Source: Micromonospora sp. HK10 (GTDB lineage Bacteria; Actinomycetota; Actinomycetes; Mycobacteriales; Micromonosporaceae). From it: 64,000 bases of DNA. This document shows positions 1 through 11,340 of this stretch, in pieces; position 1 is the stretch's first letter; each line of letters starts with the position of its first letter. The stretch lies in assembly GCF_000982955.1 (NCBI RefSeq), contig NZ_KQ058828.1, positions 108,760 through 172,759 of the forward strand, given 5' to 3'. The notes beneath the pieces were generated by a model. That model had not been told where the DNA came from. It saw only the letters and a list, made by a program, of their open reading frames with translations, and searched no databases. The translations under genes and the position numbers were made by a program.

Positions 1-798
1 GGAGGCCGCGACGGAGGCGAGGCGGCCGGAGAGCAGGAGACCGCCCAGCGCGGCCAGGACACTGGCGATGATCAGCGCGGCCCACAGCACGCGGTCGGTG
101 CGGATACCGGCGGCCTTCGCGGCGTCGACGTTGCCGCCGATCGCGTACAGCGAACGACCGAAGCCGGTGTAGCCGAGCAGCACGATCCCGGCGGCGAAGA
201 GGGCGAGGCAGATCCAGATGGACGCCGGAACTCCGAGCCAGACGGCGGTACCGAGATACATCATCGACTCGGGCAGGTTGAAGAAGGTCTGGCCGCCGGA
301 GATCCCGGTCAGCAGGCCGCGTAGGACGATGAGCATGCCCAGGGTGACGATGAACCCGTGCAGCCCGAACCGGACGATCAGCGCGGCGTTGGCGATCCCG
401 ATGAGCGCGCCCACCAGCAGGGTGATCGGGATCGACCAGGCGCCGGAGAGCAGCCCTGTCCCATGGCCGGCTCCGACCGCGACGGTCAACCAGGCTGCGA
501 CGCCCGGAGCCAGGCCGAACGTCGACTCCAGCGACAGGTCCATCTTGCCGGCCACCAGGACGATCGTCTGGGCCAGCACCAGCAGCGCGATCTCCGACAT
601 GGTCTGCGCGATGTTGATGAGGTTGTCCGGTTGCAGGAAGACCGAGTTGATGATCTGGCCGACAATCGCGATGAGCACGATCGCGGGAACCAGGGCGAGG
701 TCTCGCAGCCGCGCGATGGCGAGCTTGCCGACCCGCCGACCGGACGGTGGGCCGGCCGCCACGGCCTCGCCGCCGGCGGCCGCATTCGCGCTCGTCAT
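1..798 (-). CDS. Sugar ABC transporter permease (RbsC type), 3' end outside window
   Basis: Membrane permease of a carbohydrate ABC importer. The reverse strand reads continuously from an ATG at 798 to the window edge with no stop, giving at least 266 residues and lacking the C-terminal part. After a polar N-terminal tail of about 30 residues there are successive hydrophobic segments, and the family motif GYTGFGRSLYAIGGN followed by AAKAAGI near the truncated end is typical of RbsC/XylH-type permeases. The start lies 4 nt after the stop of the ATPase gene, so it is the last visible gene of the fuconate dehydratase-binding protein-ATPase-permease operon. Substrate is inferred from neighbours to be L-fucose or a related 6-deoxy sugar. 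Confidence 0.9.
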   Translation of the reverse strand, partial: MTSANAAAGGEAVAAGPPSGRRVGKLAIARLRDLALVPAIVLIAIVGQIINSVFLQPDNLINIAQTMSEIALLVLAQTIVLVAGKMDLSLESTFGLAPGVAAWLTVAVGAGHGTGLLSGAWSIPITLLVGALIGIANAALIVRFGLHGFIVTLGMLIVLRGLLTGISGGQTFFNLPESMMYLGTAVWLGVPASIWICLALFAAGIVLLGYTGFGRSLYAIGGNVDAAKAAGIRTDRVLWAALIIASVLAALGGLLLSGRLASVAAS

Positions 799-802
799 GG
801 TC

Positions 803-2371
803 TCAGGCATCGACGGTCAGTCCTTCCATGGCGGCTACGAGGTCGTGGTCACGCCAGCCCGTGGGCATCTCCGCGACGATGCGGCCCTGGAACATCACCA
901 GGACGCGGTCGCAGATCCGTAGGTCGTCGAGTTCGTCGGAGGCGACCAGGACACCGGTGCCGGCATCAGCCACCTCGTCGACCTTGTTGAGGAGGAACTC
1001 TTTGGAGCGCACGTCGACACCCGCCGTCGGCGTGACGAGCACCAGTACGCGAGGGTCGTTGGCCAGGGCACGAGCCATCACGACCTTCTGCTGGTTGCCG
1101 CCGGAGAGCCCGGACACCTGCAGGTCCGGGCCAGGGGTCTTGATGGCCAGATCGTCGATCAGGCGGTTGGCGACCGCGTCCCGGCGGTGGGCGCTCAGGA
1201 AACCGGCCCGGCCGAGCCGGTCCGGGATGGTCAGGGTGGCGTTGTCCGCGATCGACATACCCGGCACCAGGCCCTGGTGGTGCCGGTCCTGCGGCACGAA
1301 TCCGACGCCCGCCGCCAGGGCGGCGCTGACGTCACCAGGGCGGGGTCGGTGACCGCCGACGGTGACCGTGCCCGTGTCGGGGGCGCGAAGTCCGACGACC
1401 GATTCGGCGACCGCTGTCCTGCCGCTGCCACCGGCGCCGGCCAGGCCGACGATCTCGCCCGACCGGACCTGGAACGACACGTCCGCGTAGCTGCCGTTCA
1501 TCCCCAGCTGGGAAACCTCGAGGACCACCTCGACAGGTCCGGCCGGCGCGGTGCGGGTGGGTGCCGCTCGCAGCGCCGCGGCTTCGCCGGTCATCGCGGC
1601 AACCAGGTCGTTGCGGGGCAGGCCGGCGACCGGAGCGGTGATGATGTGCCGGGCGTCGCGGAAGACCGTCACCACGTCGCAGATCTCGTAGATCTCCTGC
1701 AGGTGATGGCTGATGAACAGGAACGTGACGCCCTGCTGCTGCAGGTCCCGGATGTGGTCGAACAGGCGGGCGATCGCGGCCGCGTCGAGTTGGGCGGTGG
1801 GCTCGTCCAGCACGATGAACCGGGCACCGAACGACAACGCCCGGGCGATCTCCACGAACTGTCGCTGCTCGACGCTGAGGTCGCCGGCTCGGCTGTCGAC
1901 ATCGACGTCAACGGACCACAGGGCCAGCAGCTCTCGGGCGCGCTGACGCAGGGCACGCCAGTTGATCAACCCACTGCGGCCGCGGTCGTACCGGTTCAGC
2001 AGGAGGTTCTCCGCCACCGTCAGCTCGGGAATGATGGTGGACTTCTGGTAGACGCAGGCGACCCGCTGCCGCCACGCGTCGCGGTCGGACAGCCGCGGTG
2101 CGTCCGCCCCGGCGAACCGGATCTGACCCGCGTCCGCTGCCTGCAGACCGGTCAGGATCGACACCAGGGTCGACTTTCCCGCGCCGTTGCGGCCCACCAG
2201 CGCGTGGGTCTCGCCGCTGAGCACGCTGATCCGGGCCTGGTCGAGCGCCACCGTCGAGCCGTACCGCTTGCTGATGTCGATCGCCTCCGCCACGGGCGGG
2301 CCCGACCGGGCCCGCCCGTCGCCATTGCGGGCCGGTGACGAGCGTGGGGAGGACTGCCCGCTACCGTTCAT
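803..2371 (-). CDS. Sugar ABC transporter ATP-binding protein, two NBDs (RbsA/MglA type)
   Basis: Energises uptake of a monosaccharide through the adjacent permease. The 522 residues hold two nucleotide-binding domains. The first has Walker A GRNGAGKST at about 60-68, signature LSVEQRQ near 165 and Walker B FIVLDEPTA near 190. The second has a degenerate P-loop (GAGGSGRTA, about 315), a good signature LSGGNQQK, but LVTPTAGVD where LDEPTxGVD is expected, so its Walker B Asp and catalytic Glu are missing. Asymmetric second domains are known in the RbsA/MglA family, but loss of both acidic residues is more than usual. It lies between the binding protein gene (27-nt gap) and the permease (4-nt gap). 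Confidence 0.94.
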   Translation of the reverse strand: MNGSGQSSPRSSPARNGDGRARSGPPVAEAIDISKRYGSTVALDQARISVLSGETHALVGRNGAGKSTLVSILTGLQAADAGQIRFAGADAPRLSDRDAWRQRVACVYQKSTIIPELTVAENLLLNRYDRGRSGLINWRALRQRARELLALWSVDVDVDSRAGDLSVEQRQFVEIARALSFGARFIVLDEPTAQLDAAAIARLFDHIRDLQQQGVTFLFISHHLQEIYEICDVVTVFRDARHIITAPVAGLPRNDLVAAMTGEAAALRAAPTRTAPAGPVEVVLEVSQLGMNGSYADVSFQVRSGEIVGLAGAGGSGRTAVAESVVGLRAPDTGTVTVGGHRPRPGDVSAALAAGVGFVPQDRHHQGLVPGMSIADNATLTIPDRLGRAGFLSAHRRDAVANRLIDDLAIKTPGPDLQVSGLSGGNQQKVVMARALANDPRVLVLVTPTAGVDVRSKEFLLNKVDEVADAGTGVLVASDELDDLRICDRVLVMFQGRIVAEMPTGWRDHDLVAAMEGLTVDA

Positions 2372-2398
2372 GGGCGGATGTCTCCTTCGGAGCCGAAG

Positions 2399-3460
2399 TC
2401 AGCCGATGTTGTTGCCCCAGAGGGACTTGTCGTCGGGCTTGAGGCTGGCCACGCCGCCGTACGTGCCGCCGTCGAGCGTGACCAGCGGCGCCGAGAGCTG
2501 GTCCTCCAGCAGGCCCGGGCGGACCTGGACGATCTTGCTGTCGTGGTCGGTGGCACCGGCCTGGAAGGTTTTGCCGTCGATGGCTGCCTTGAGGTAGTAC
2601 AGGGCGTACTTGGCGTACAGGTCCGCGGGCTGGGAGACGGTGGCGTCGATGTTCCCGGCGGTGATGTCCTGCAGCTCCTTGGGGATGCCGTCGTTGGAGA
2701 CCACGAAGATGTGCTTGGGGTCGTCCGGCGGGGTGAGCCGGTTGCGCTGCTTGAGCAGTTGCAGGGTCCCGGCCAGGGCAAAGCTGGACTGCATGTAGAC
2801 GCCCTTGATGTCCGGGTGCTCGGTCAGCCGGATCTGCAGCTTCTGGGAGGCGAGCGCCCCGTCCCAGTTGGTGGCCTCGCCGAAGACGGTGATGCCGGGG
2901 TAGTTCTGCTTCATGCACTCGTTGAACGCCTCGGTGCGGTCCCGCCCGTTGATGGAGGCCAGGTCGCCCTGCAACATGACCACCTTGCCGGTGCCCTTGA
3001 GCTTGGTACCGAGGAAGTGGCACGCCTTCTCACCGTAGGCGCGGTTGTCCGCCCGCACGACCATGAACACGTCTCCCTGGTCAGGGCGGGTGTCGACGGT
3101 GACGACGGGGATCTTCTTACTGGCCAGGCTCTGCAGGGTGGGCGCGATCGCGGCCGTGTCCTGGGGCGCCATGGCGATGCCCTTGACCCCCTGGCTGATC
3201 AGCGACTGGACGTTGGAGGCCAGCTTCGCCACGTCGTTCTGGGAGTTGGTCGTCTTCAGCTCCAGGCCCAGCTCCTGGCCGGACTGCGGTACGTACTTGA
3301 TGTAGGAGTTCCAGAAGTCGGTGTCCGAACGCGGGTAGTCGACGCCGACGACTGCGGCGCCGCCGCTCCCGGTGGATGGTTTGTCGCCGCCACACGCGGT
3401 CAGCAGCAGCGCCGCGGACATGACGAGGGCGGCGGCTGAGGCGGTCCTTCTCGGTTTCAT
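2399..3460 (-). CDS. Sugar ABC transporter substrate-binding lipoprotein (RbsB type)
   Basis: Extracytoplasmic periplasmic-binding-protein-like receptor for the importer. The N-terminus is a lipoprotein signal (MKPRRT, hydrophobic stretch, lipobox LTAC with acceptor Cys23) followed by a [11 protein letters not shown] linker. The rest of the 353 residues is a type I binding fold, including the segment [23 protein letters not shown] typical of ribose/xylose binders. The ATG overlaps the last codons of the upstream dehydratase gene by 4 nt, which suggests translational coupling and one transcript. Substrate L-fucose is inferred from the catabolic genes beside it, not from the sequence. Confidence 0.93.
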   Translation of the reverse strand: MKPRRTASAAALVMSAALLLTACGGDKPSTGSGGAAVVGVDYPRSDTDFWNSYIKYVPQSGQELGLELKTTNSQNDVAKLASNVQSLISQGVKGIAMAPQDTAAIAPTLQSLASKKIPVVTVDTRPDQGDVFMVVRADNRAYGEKACHFLGTKLKGTGKVVMLQGDLASINGRDRTEAFNECMKQNYPGITVFGEATNWDGALASQKLQIRLTEHPDIKGVYMQSSFALAGTLQLLKQRNRLTPPDDPKHIFVVSNDGIPKELQDITAGNIDATVSQPADLYAKYALYYLKAAIDGKTFQAGATDHDSKIVQVRPGLLEDQLSAPLVTLDGGTYGGVASLKPDDKSLWGNNIG

Positions 3461-4809
3461 CGCGGCTCCTGTTCGGACGGCCTTCGAAGAGGGACGTGGA
3501 GGTGCTCGGATCCCGCGCGGTTCCAGCGCGGGCCGTTCGGGTAGCGGTACGCGGTGACCGACTCCGGGTGCATCTGGGCACCCATACCGGGTGCCCGCGG
3601 CGCGAGATAGCGCCCCGCGCGGACGGTCACCGGGTCGACGAAGTGCTGGTGCAGGTGGTCGACATACTCGATGAACCGGTCATCGGTGCTGCCACTGACG
3701 GCGACGTAGTCGAACATCGCCAGATGCTGGACCATCTCGCACAGGCCCACCCCACCGGCGTGCGGACACACGGGCACGCCGTACTTGGCCGCCAGCAGCA
3801 GGATCGCGATGTTCTCGTTGACGCCGGCCACCCGGGTCGCGTCCAGTTGCAGCACATCGATCGCCTGCGCCTGCAGCAACTGCTTGAACATGACCTGGTT
3901 GTGGCAGTGCTCGCCGGTGGCCACCTTGATCGGCGCCACCGCCCGCCGGATCGTGGCGTGGCCCAGGATGTCGTCGGGTGAGGTCGGTTCCTCGATCCAG
4001 TACGGGTCGTAGGACGCGAGGGATCTCAACCAGTCGATCGCCTGATCGACTCCCCAGGCCTGATTGGCGTCGACGGCGATCCGCACCGCCGGGCCCACGG
4101 CGTCGCGGGCCAGTCCCATCCGCCGGACGTCGGCGGCGTTGTCCGCGCCGACCTTCAGCTTGATCAGGTGGAACCCGTCGGCCACCGCTTCCGTGGCCAG
4201 CCGCACCAGCTTCTCGTCGGTGTAGCCGAGCCAGCCCGGCGTGGTGGTGTAGGCCGGATAGCCCTCGGCGAGCAACCGCTGCTGCCGCTCGGCTCGGCCG
4301 GCCTGGGCATGATGCAGGATGTCCAGCGCCTCGTCCGGGGTGAGCGCGTCGCGCAGGTACCTGAAGTCGATCATGCTCACCAGCTGCGCCGGCGGCATCT
4401 CGGCCAGCAACCGCCACAGCGGTTTGCCCTCCCGGCGCGCGTACAGATCCCAGGCCGCGTTCACGATCGCCCCGGCGGCCATGTGGATGACGCCCTTGTG
4501 CGGGCCGAGCCAGCGCATCTGGCTGTCCCCGGTCATCCTGGCCGAGAAGCCCCGGAGGTCACCGAGGACCTCGTCGACCGGCAGTCCGAGCACCAGCGGT
4601 GCCAGCGCCTGGACGGCGGCCTGCTGGACGTCGTTGCCCCGCCCCACCGTGAAGGCCAGCGCGAACCCCTGCGCGCCGGCGCTGGTGCGCAGGGTCACGT
4701 ACGTCGCCGAGTAGTCCGGCTCCGGGTTCATCGCGTCGGACCCGTCCAGCTCCTGGGAGGTGGGAAACCGGACATCGACCGCCTCGATCGCGCTGATCAC
4801 CTCGGTCAC
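3457..4809 (-). CDS. L-fuconate dehydratase (enolase superfamily)
   Basis: Converts L-fuconate to 2-keto-3-deoxy-L-fuconate in oxidative L-fucose breakdown. The start [17 protein letters not shown] and the line [15 protein letters not shown] are characteristic of the fuconate dehydratase subgroup. Catalytic elements of the mandelate-racemase/enolase fold are present: KLKVG, the metal-binding [25 protein letters not shown] and [11 protein letters not shown] with the catalytic His. I chose the GTG at 4809 (450 residues) because GAGGTGGGG lies just upstream. A longer GTG start at 4872 gives 471 residues but has no ribosome binding site, includes a TTA codon and would run close to the divergent control region. 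First gene of the minus-strand transport operon. Confidence 0.88.
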   Translation of the reverse strand: MTEVISAIEAVDVRFPTSQELDGSDAMNPEPDYSATYVTLRTSAGAQGFALAFTVGRGNDVQQAAVQALAPLVLGLPVDEVLGDLRGFSARMTGDSQMRWLGPHKGVIHMAAGAIVNAAWDLYARREGKPLWRLLAEMPPAQLVSMIDFRYLRDALTPDEALDILHHAQAGRAERQQRLLAEGYPAYTTTPGWLGYTDEKLVRLATEAVADGFHLIKLKVGADNAADVRRMGLARDAVGPAVRIAVDANQAWGVDQAIDWLRSLASYDPYWIEEPTSPDDILGHATIRRAVAPIKVATGEHCHNQVMFKQLLQAQAIDVLQLDATRVAGVNENIAILLLAAKYGVPVCPHAGGVGLCEMVQHLAMFDYVAVSGSTDDRFIEYVDHLHQHFVDPVTVRAGRYLAPRAPGMGAQMHPESVTAYRYPNGPRWNRAGSEHLHVPLRRPSEQEPR

Positions 4810-4880
4810 CGCACCCCACCTCGTCCATTCGCTGAGCCTGCCGGCGGTGGTCTCGTCATCCGCCGGTAACACGCGTGCCG

Positions 4881-4906
4881 TGGGATGTCTTTATAAGCCC
4901 GTCCCA
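4881..4906. promoter_or_regulatory. Inverted repeat TGGGA-N16-TCCCA in the divergent control region
   Basis: TGGGA at 4881-4885 and TCCCA at 4902-4906 face each other around a TTATAA core that could serve as a -10 for the dehydratase operon. The same half-sites recur in a tighter palindrome at 5002-5015. A GntR operator role is inferred. Confidence 0.35.
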
Positions 4907-5000
4907 AGGGCCGCGTCTATACGCCGACCGGAACATGGGGAACCATGGGGAATTCTGGCGATCCTGCCCGATACCGCGAGGCGTGGCGACGTCCCACGTG

Positions 5001-5016
5001 TTCCCAGACATGGGAT
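5001..5016. promoter_or_regulatory. Palindrome TTCCCAGACATGGGAT, candidate GntR operator
   Basis: Arms TCCCA and TGGGA are separated by GACA, about 75 nt upstream of the FadR/GntR gene. Related words (catgggga, twice near 4932-4951) occur on the other side of the same intergenic region. The spacing suits a dimeric GntR protein regulating both divergent operons. No binding data; inferred. Confidence 0.4.
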
Positions 5017-5088
5017 CACCTGTTAGGTTTGCCCCCGCCACCACCTGCTGTCCGCTGGGCGAGCGGAACCCGACCGAGGGGTCCCGAC

Positions 5089-5775
5089 ATGTCGCTGACC
5101 GAGAAGGCGATGACGCGCCTGCGTGAGCTGATCCAGTCCGGCGAACTGCCGCCCGGCACCCGGCTCCCACCCGAGCAGCAACTGGCCACGGAGCTCGGGG
5201 TGGGACGCAACATCATGCGGGAGGCGGTACGCGTCCTGGTTGCCGCCCGCGTGCTGGAGGTGCGCCGCGGCAACGGCACCTTCGTCACCAGCCTCGAGCC
5301 GCGACTGCTGCTGGAGAGCATCGGCGGCGCGGTGGAGCTGTTGCAGGGTGACTCGATGCTCGAGCTGACCGAGGTGCGGCGGCTGTTCGAACCCGCCGCC
5401 ACCGGCCTGGCCGCCACCCGCATCACGCCCGAGCAGCTCGCCGTGGTCCAGGCGCACCTGGAGGCGATGCGGGCCGCCGCCGACGACGTGGAACTGCTCA
5501 ACCAGCATGACGCCGCGTTCCACCGCGCGGTCGTCGCCGCCACCGGCAACGAGACGCTGTCCACGGTGCTGGAGGGCATCTCCAGCCGGACGGTGCGGGC
5601 CCGCGTCTGGCGCGGGCTGGTCGACGCCGACGCGGCCGGCCAGACGCTGCGCGAGCACGAAGCGATCTACCTGGCGCTCGCCGCCGGTGACGCGATCCAG
5701 GCACAGGCGGCCGCCCTGATGCACGTCATCACCACGGAAAGCTGGCTGCGCCGTCACCTGGCCGAAGAGCGGTAA
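5089..5775 (+). CDS. FadR/GntR family transcriptional regulator (FCD domain)
   Basis: Probable sugar-acid responsive repressor of the divergent fucose operons. Residues 1-65 form a winged helix-turn-helix with ELPPGTRLPPEQQL and the recognition segment RNIMREAVRVL. The rest is a helical FCD ligand domain whose metal-ligand pattern is visible in NQHDAAFHRAVVAATGN and LREHEAIYLAL. The ATG at 5089 was chosen because GAGGGG sits 8 nt upstream and the protein then begins with the usual MSLTEKAMTRLRELI; an earlier in-frame start at 4945 would translate the operator region. 228 residues, normal for the family. A 49-nt gap separates it from the next dehydrogenase, so it is probably autoregulated with that operon. 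Confidence 0.92.
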   Translation: MSLTEKAMTRLRELIQSGELPPGTRLPPEQQLATELGVGRNIMREAVRVLVAARVLEVRRGNGTFVTSLEPRLLLESIGGAVELLQGDSMLELTEVRRLFEPAATGLAATRITPEQLAVVQAHLEAMRAAADDVELLNQHDAAFHRAVVAATGNETLSTVLEGISSRTVRARVWRGLVDADAAGQTLREHEAIYLALAAGDAIQAQAAALMHVITTESWLRRHLAEER

Positions 5776-5824
5776 GGGCGTGACCGCGGCGGCCGCGACC
5801 ACCGGACAACAGGGAAGGACTCCC

Positions 5825-6853
5825 ATGCGTTCAGCTCTGTACGCGGGCAACTCGACGATCGTGGTCGAGGACCGGCCCGCCATCCCTCCCGGCACCGGTC
5901 AGGTGCAGATCGACGTCGCGTACACCGGCATCTGCGGTACCGACCTGCACATCCTGCACGGCGCGATGGACCACCGGGTACAGCTCCCCCAGCCGATCGG
6001 GCACGAGATGTCCGGCCGCGTCGCCGCCCTCGGCCCGGGGGTCGACGGCCTCCGGGTCGGGATGCCGGTCACCGTCATGCCCCTGCGGTGGTGCGGCTCC
6101 TGCCCCGCCTGCCTCGCCGGACATCAGCACATCTGTCACCGGCTCGAGTTCGTCGGCATCGACTCCCCGGGCGCCATGCAGCAGCAGTGGACCGTGCCGG
6201 CCGAGCTGGTCATCCCCCTGCCCGAGGATCTTTCCCTGCTCCACGCGGCGTTGGTCGAACCCACCGCGGTCGCGGTACACGACGTACGCCGCGCCGACCT
6301 GCGTCGCGGCGAGCAGGCGCTGGTGGTCGGCGGCGGCCCGGTCGGCATCCTGATCGCCCGGGTGGCGGACGCGGCCGGTGCCGAGGTTGTCGTCCTGGAA
6401 GTGGATCCGCACCGTCGAGCTGTCGCCGAGAAGCTCGGCATCCGCGCCCTCGACCCCGCGCTCGACGACGTGGCCGCCGAGGTGGATGCCTGGACCGCCG
6501 GCGCCGGACCGGCCGTCGCCTTCGAGGTCTCCGGCTCCGCCGCCGGCCTCACCACCGCCGTGGACCTGCTGGCCACCCGCGGCCGGCTGGTCGTGGTGGG
6601 CATCCACAACCAGCCACGCGAGCTGGACGTGTTCCGGTTCTTCTGGCGCGAGCTGTCCCTGCTCGGCGCCCGGGTGTACGAGCGCGCCGACTACGAGACG
6701 GCGATCGACCTGCTCACCGACGGCACCATCCCGGCCCGGACGCTCATCACCCACGTCGAGCCGCTCGCCAACGCCGCCGCCGCCTTTGCCGCCCTCGACG
6801 GCGGCGGCAGCGTCATGAAGGTCCTGATCGACTGCCGGGAGGTCACCGCATGA
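5825..6853 (+). CDS. Zinc-dependent medium-chain alcohol/sugar dehydrogenase
   Basis: MDR-family dehydrogenase acting on a sugar, sugar acid or polyol. The catalytic zinc site is in GICGTD and IGHEMSG, and a structural zinc cluster is in the CGSCPACLAGHQHIC segment. The Rossmann motif VVGGGPVGILIA is followed by VLEVD, whose acidic end favours NAD over NADP. Start ATG 5825 has GGAAGGA upstream; the 342-residue length is typical. It is coupled by an ATGA overlap to the SDR gene. In context it could oxidise 2-keto-3-deoxy-L-fuconate or a related intermediate, but sorbitol/threonine-dehydrogenase-like proteins are promiscuous and the substrate is uncertain. Confidence 0.88.
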   Translation: MRSALYAGNSTIVVEDRPAIPPGTGQVQIDVAYTGICGTDLHILHGAMDHRVQLPQPIGHEMSGRVAALGPGVDGLRVGMPVTVMPLRWCGSCPACLAGHQHICHRLEFVGIDSPGAMQQQWTVPAELVIPLPEDLSLLHAALVEPTAVAVHDVRRADLRRGEQALVVGGGPVGILIARVADAAGAEVVVLEVDPHRRAVAEKLGIRALDPALDDVAAEVDAWTAGAGPAVAFEVSGSAAGLTTAVDLLATRGRLVVVGIHNQPRELDVFRFFWRELSLLGARVYERADYETAIDLLTDGTIPARTLITHVEPLANAAAAFAALDGGGSVMKVLIDCREVTA

Positions 6854-7611
6854 ATCCGTTTGACCTGTCCGGCCGGCTGGCCGTCGTCACCGGTGCCCGG
6901 CGCGGCATCGGCCTGGCCATCGCCGACGCCCTCGCTGCCGCCGGCGCCGACATCGTCGCCGTCAGCGCCCACCTCGAAGCCACCGGCAGCGAGGTCGAGA
7001 AGCGGGTCCGCGGCCACGGCCGGGCCTTCACCGGACACCGGGTGGACTTCACCGATCGCGCCGCCGTCACCGACCTGGCCGGCCGGCTCCAGCACGGCGA
7101 CCGGCCGGTCGACATCCTGGTCAACAACGCCGGCACCATCAGACGCGCCCCGGCCGCCCAGCACGACGACGCCATGTGGGACGAAGTCCTGGCGGTGAAC
7201 CTGTCCGCCCAGTTCGTCCTGACCCGCCAGGTCGGAAACAGCATGCTGGCCCGTGGCCGGGGGAAGATCATTTTCACCGCCTCGCTGCTCAGCTTCCAGG
7301 GCGGCATCAACGTGCCCGGCTACACCGCGGCCAAGTCCGGGCTGATCGGCCTCACCCGGGCGCTCGCGAACGAATGGGCGGGCCACGGCGTCAACGTCAA
7401 CGCGATCGTCCCCGGCTACATCGCCACCGACAACACCGAGGCGCTGCGCGCGGACCAGGACCGCAACGCCGCGATCGTTGCCCGCATCCCGGCCGGCCGC
7501 TGGGGACGCCCCGACGACCTGGCCGGCACCGCCGTCTTCCTGGCCAGCGCCGCATCCGACTACGTGCACGGCGCCGCCATCCCGGTCGACGGTGGCTGGC
7601 TCGGACGCTGA
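6850..7611 (+). CDS. SDR family oxidoreductase, KduD-like
   Basis: NAD(P)-dependent short-chain dehydrogenase of 253 residues. TGARRGIG (nucleotide binding), NNAG, the catalytic Ser in TASLLS and the YTAAK motif are all intact. The C-terminal run GYIATDNTEALRADQDRN and RIPAGRWGRPDDLAG is the hallmark of KduD/2-keto-3-deoxy-sugar-acid dehydrogenases. In the oxidative fucose route an enzyme of this class oxidises 2-keto-3-deoxy-L-fuconate to the 2,4-diketo compound, which is the likely job here. Its ATG overlaps the stop of the MDR gene (ATGA), so the two are translated together. Confidence 0.88.
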   Translation: MNPFDLSGRLAVVTGARRGIGLAIADALAAAGADIVAVSAHLEATGSEVEKRVRGHGRAFTGHRVDFTDRAAVTDLAGRLQHGDRPVDILVNNAGTIRRAPAAQHDDAMWDEVLAVNLSAQFVLTRQVGNSMLARGRGKIIFTASLLSFQGGINVPGYTAAKSGLIGLTRALANEWAGHGVNVNAIVPGYIATDNTEALRADQDRNAAIVARIPAGRWGRPDDLAGTAVFLASAASDYVHGAAIPVDGGWLGR

Positions 7612-7627
7612 CCGAAAACCGGAGGTG

Positions 7628-8686
7628 ATGTCGGTGATCCAGGATCAGCACCACACCCCCGGCGGGGCGCCGGTGATCAGGCAGGTGGCGCTGCCCCGCC
7701 GGCCCGCGGTAGCGGTGAGCACGCTGAGCTTCGGCGCCGCGCAGGCCGGCAACCTGTACAGCGCCAGAAGCGAGGAAGACATCGCCGCCGCGATCGACGC
7801 CGCCTGGGACGCGGGTATGCGCTACTTCGACACCGCACCGCACTACGGGCTCGGTCTGTCGGAACGCCGGCTCGGTGCCGCCCTGCGCCGCCGGCCCCGG
7901 GACGAGTATGTCGTGTCGACCAAGGTCGGACGGCTGCTGATCCCGTCCCCGCACACCGCGCACCTCCGTGACACGGAAGGCTTCGACGTCCCGGCCGATC
8001 GCCGCCGGGTGTGGGACTTCAGCCGCGACGGCGTACGTCGCAGCCTGGAGGAGAGCCTCACCCGCACCGGCCTGGACCGGATCGACATCGTCTACCTCCA
8101 CGATCCCGACGACCACGCCGAGCAGGCCATCACCGAAGCGATACCCGCCCTCATCGAACTGCGCGAGCAGAAGGTCATCGGGGCGATCGGCGCGGGCATG
8201 AACCAGTCCCGGATGCTGACCCGCTTCGTCGAGCAGACGGACATCGACGTGGTGATGTGCGCCGGCAGGTTCACCCTGCTCGAACAGGGCGCCCTGACCG
8301 ACCTGCTGCCCGCCGCCCGGCGACACGACGTCGCGGTCGTCATCGCCGGCGTCTACAACTCCGGCCTGTTGGCCCGGGAACGCCCGCCGGCCAACGCCAG
8401 CTACAACTACCAGCCGGCCCCTGCGGACCTTCTCGACCGAGCCAACCGGATCGCCCGGATCTGCGAGGACCACGGCACGACGCTTCCCGCGGCGGCGCTC
8501 GCGTACGCCGGCTCACACCCAGCCGTCGTGTCGACGACGATCGGGTTGGGCAGCGCCCGCCAGGTGCACGAGACCGTCCAGCGGGCAGCTGCCGCGATAC
8601 CCGCCGCGCTCTGGCCCGCCCTGCACGAAGCCGGCCTGGTCAGCTGGCTGCCGCTGACCCCACCGCCAACCGGCCCGCTCCCCTGA
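7628..8686 (+). CDS. Aldo/keto reductase, L-fucose (D-threo-aldose) 1-dehydrogenase type
   Basis: Oxidises the sugar to its lactone, the entry step of oxidative fucose catabolism. The protein follows the aldose dehydrogenase AKR pattern closely: YFDTAPHYGLGLSERRLG (catalytic Asp and Tyr), VVSTKVGRLL (Lys), RVWDFSRDGVRRSLEESL, IDIVYLHDPDDH (His) and IGAGMNQS. Complete tetrad, about 350 residues. The ATG at 7628 is only 2 nt from GGAGG, whereas the in-frame GTG at 7634 is ideally spaced and may be the true start. No dedicated lactonase is visible in this operon. A strong hairpin follows the stop. Confidence 0.9.
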   Translation: MSVIQDQHHTPGGAPVIRQVALPRRPAVAVSTLSFGAAQAGNLYSARSEEDIAAAIDAAWDAGMRYFDTAPHYGLGLSERRLGAALRRRPRDEYVVSTKVGRLLIPSPHTAHLRDTEGFDVPADRRRVWDFSRDGVRRSLEESLTRTGLDRIDIVYLHDPDDHAEQAITEAIPALIELREQKVIGAIGAGMNQSRMLTRFVEQTDIDVVMCAGRFTLLEQGALTDLLPAARRHDVAVVIAGVYNSGLLARERPPANASYNYQPAPADLLDRANRIARICEDHGTTLPAAALAYAGSHPAVVSTTIGLGSARQVHETVQRAAAAIPAALWPALHEAGLVSWLPLTPPPTGPLP

Positions 8687-8698
8687 GCGCCGACGCTG

Positions 8699-8729
8699 GT
8701 GCCTGACCCGCTTCCCGCGGGTCAGGCAC
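8699..8729. terminator. Bidirectional hairpin terminator
   Basis: A perfect 13-bp stem (8699-8711 with 8717-8729, loop TTCCC) flanked by an outer pair GCCGACGC/GCGTCGGC at 8689-8696 and 8737-8744. It separates the convergent aldo/keto reductase and GH59 genes. Confidence 0.8.
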
Positions 8730-8744
8730 CCGGCTGGCGTCGGC

Positions 8745-11195
<2,451 letters not shown>

Positions 11196-11201
11196 TCAGG
11201 G

Positions 11202-11330
11202 TTCACTGCTGGTTGGTCTGGCCGGTGCAGTCCCACAACTGCGCTGGGTGTTGTCGGCCGTCGAGGCGTTCGGCACGTCGGGACAGCAGCCCGACTGGCC
11301 GCCCACGACCGGCCTTCGAGGGGTAGGTGC
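11202..11330 (-). pseudogene. Relic of a ricin-type lectin domain
   Basis: On the minus strand, VVGGQSG-CCPDVPNASTADN is recognisable as the start of a ricin B repeat. A frameshift then separates it from LWDCTGQTNQQ and a stop at 11202. No catalytic domain is attached; it appears to be the tail of a lost or recombined glycosidase gene lodged between the GH29 and GH59 genes. Confidence 0.65.
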
Positions 11331-11340
11331 CGGCGACGGG

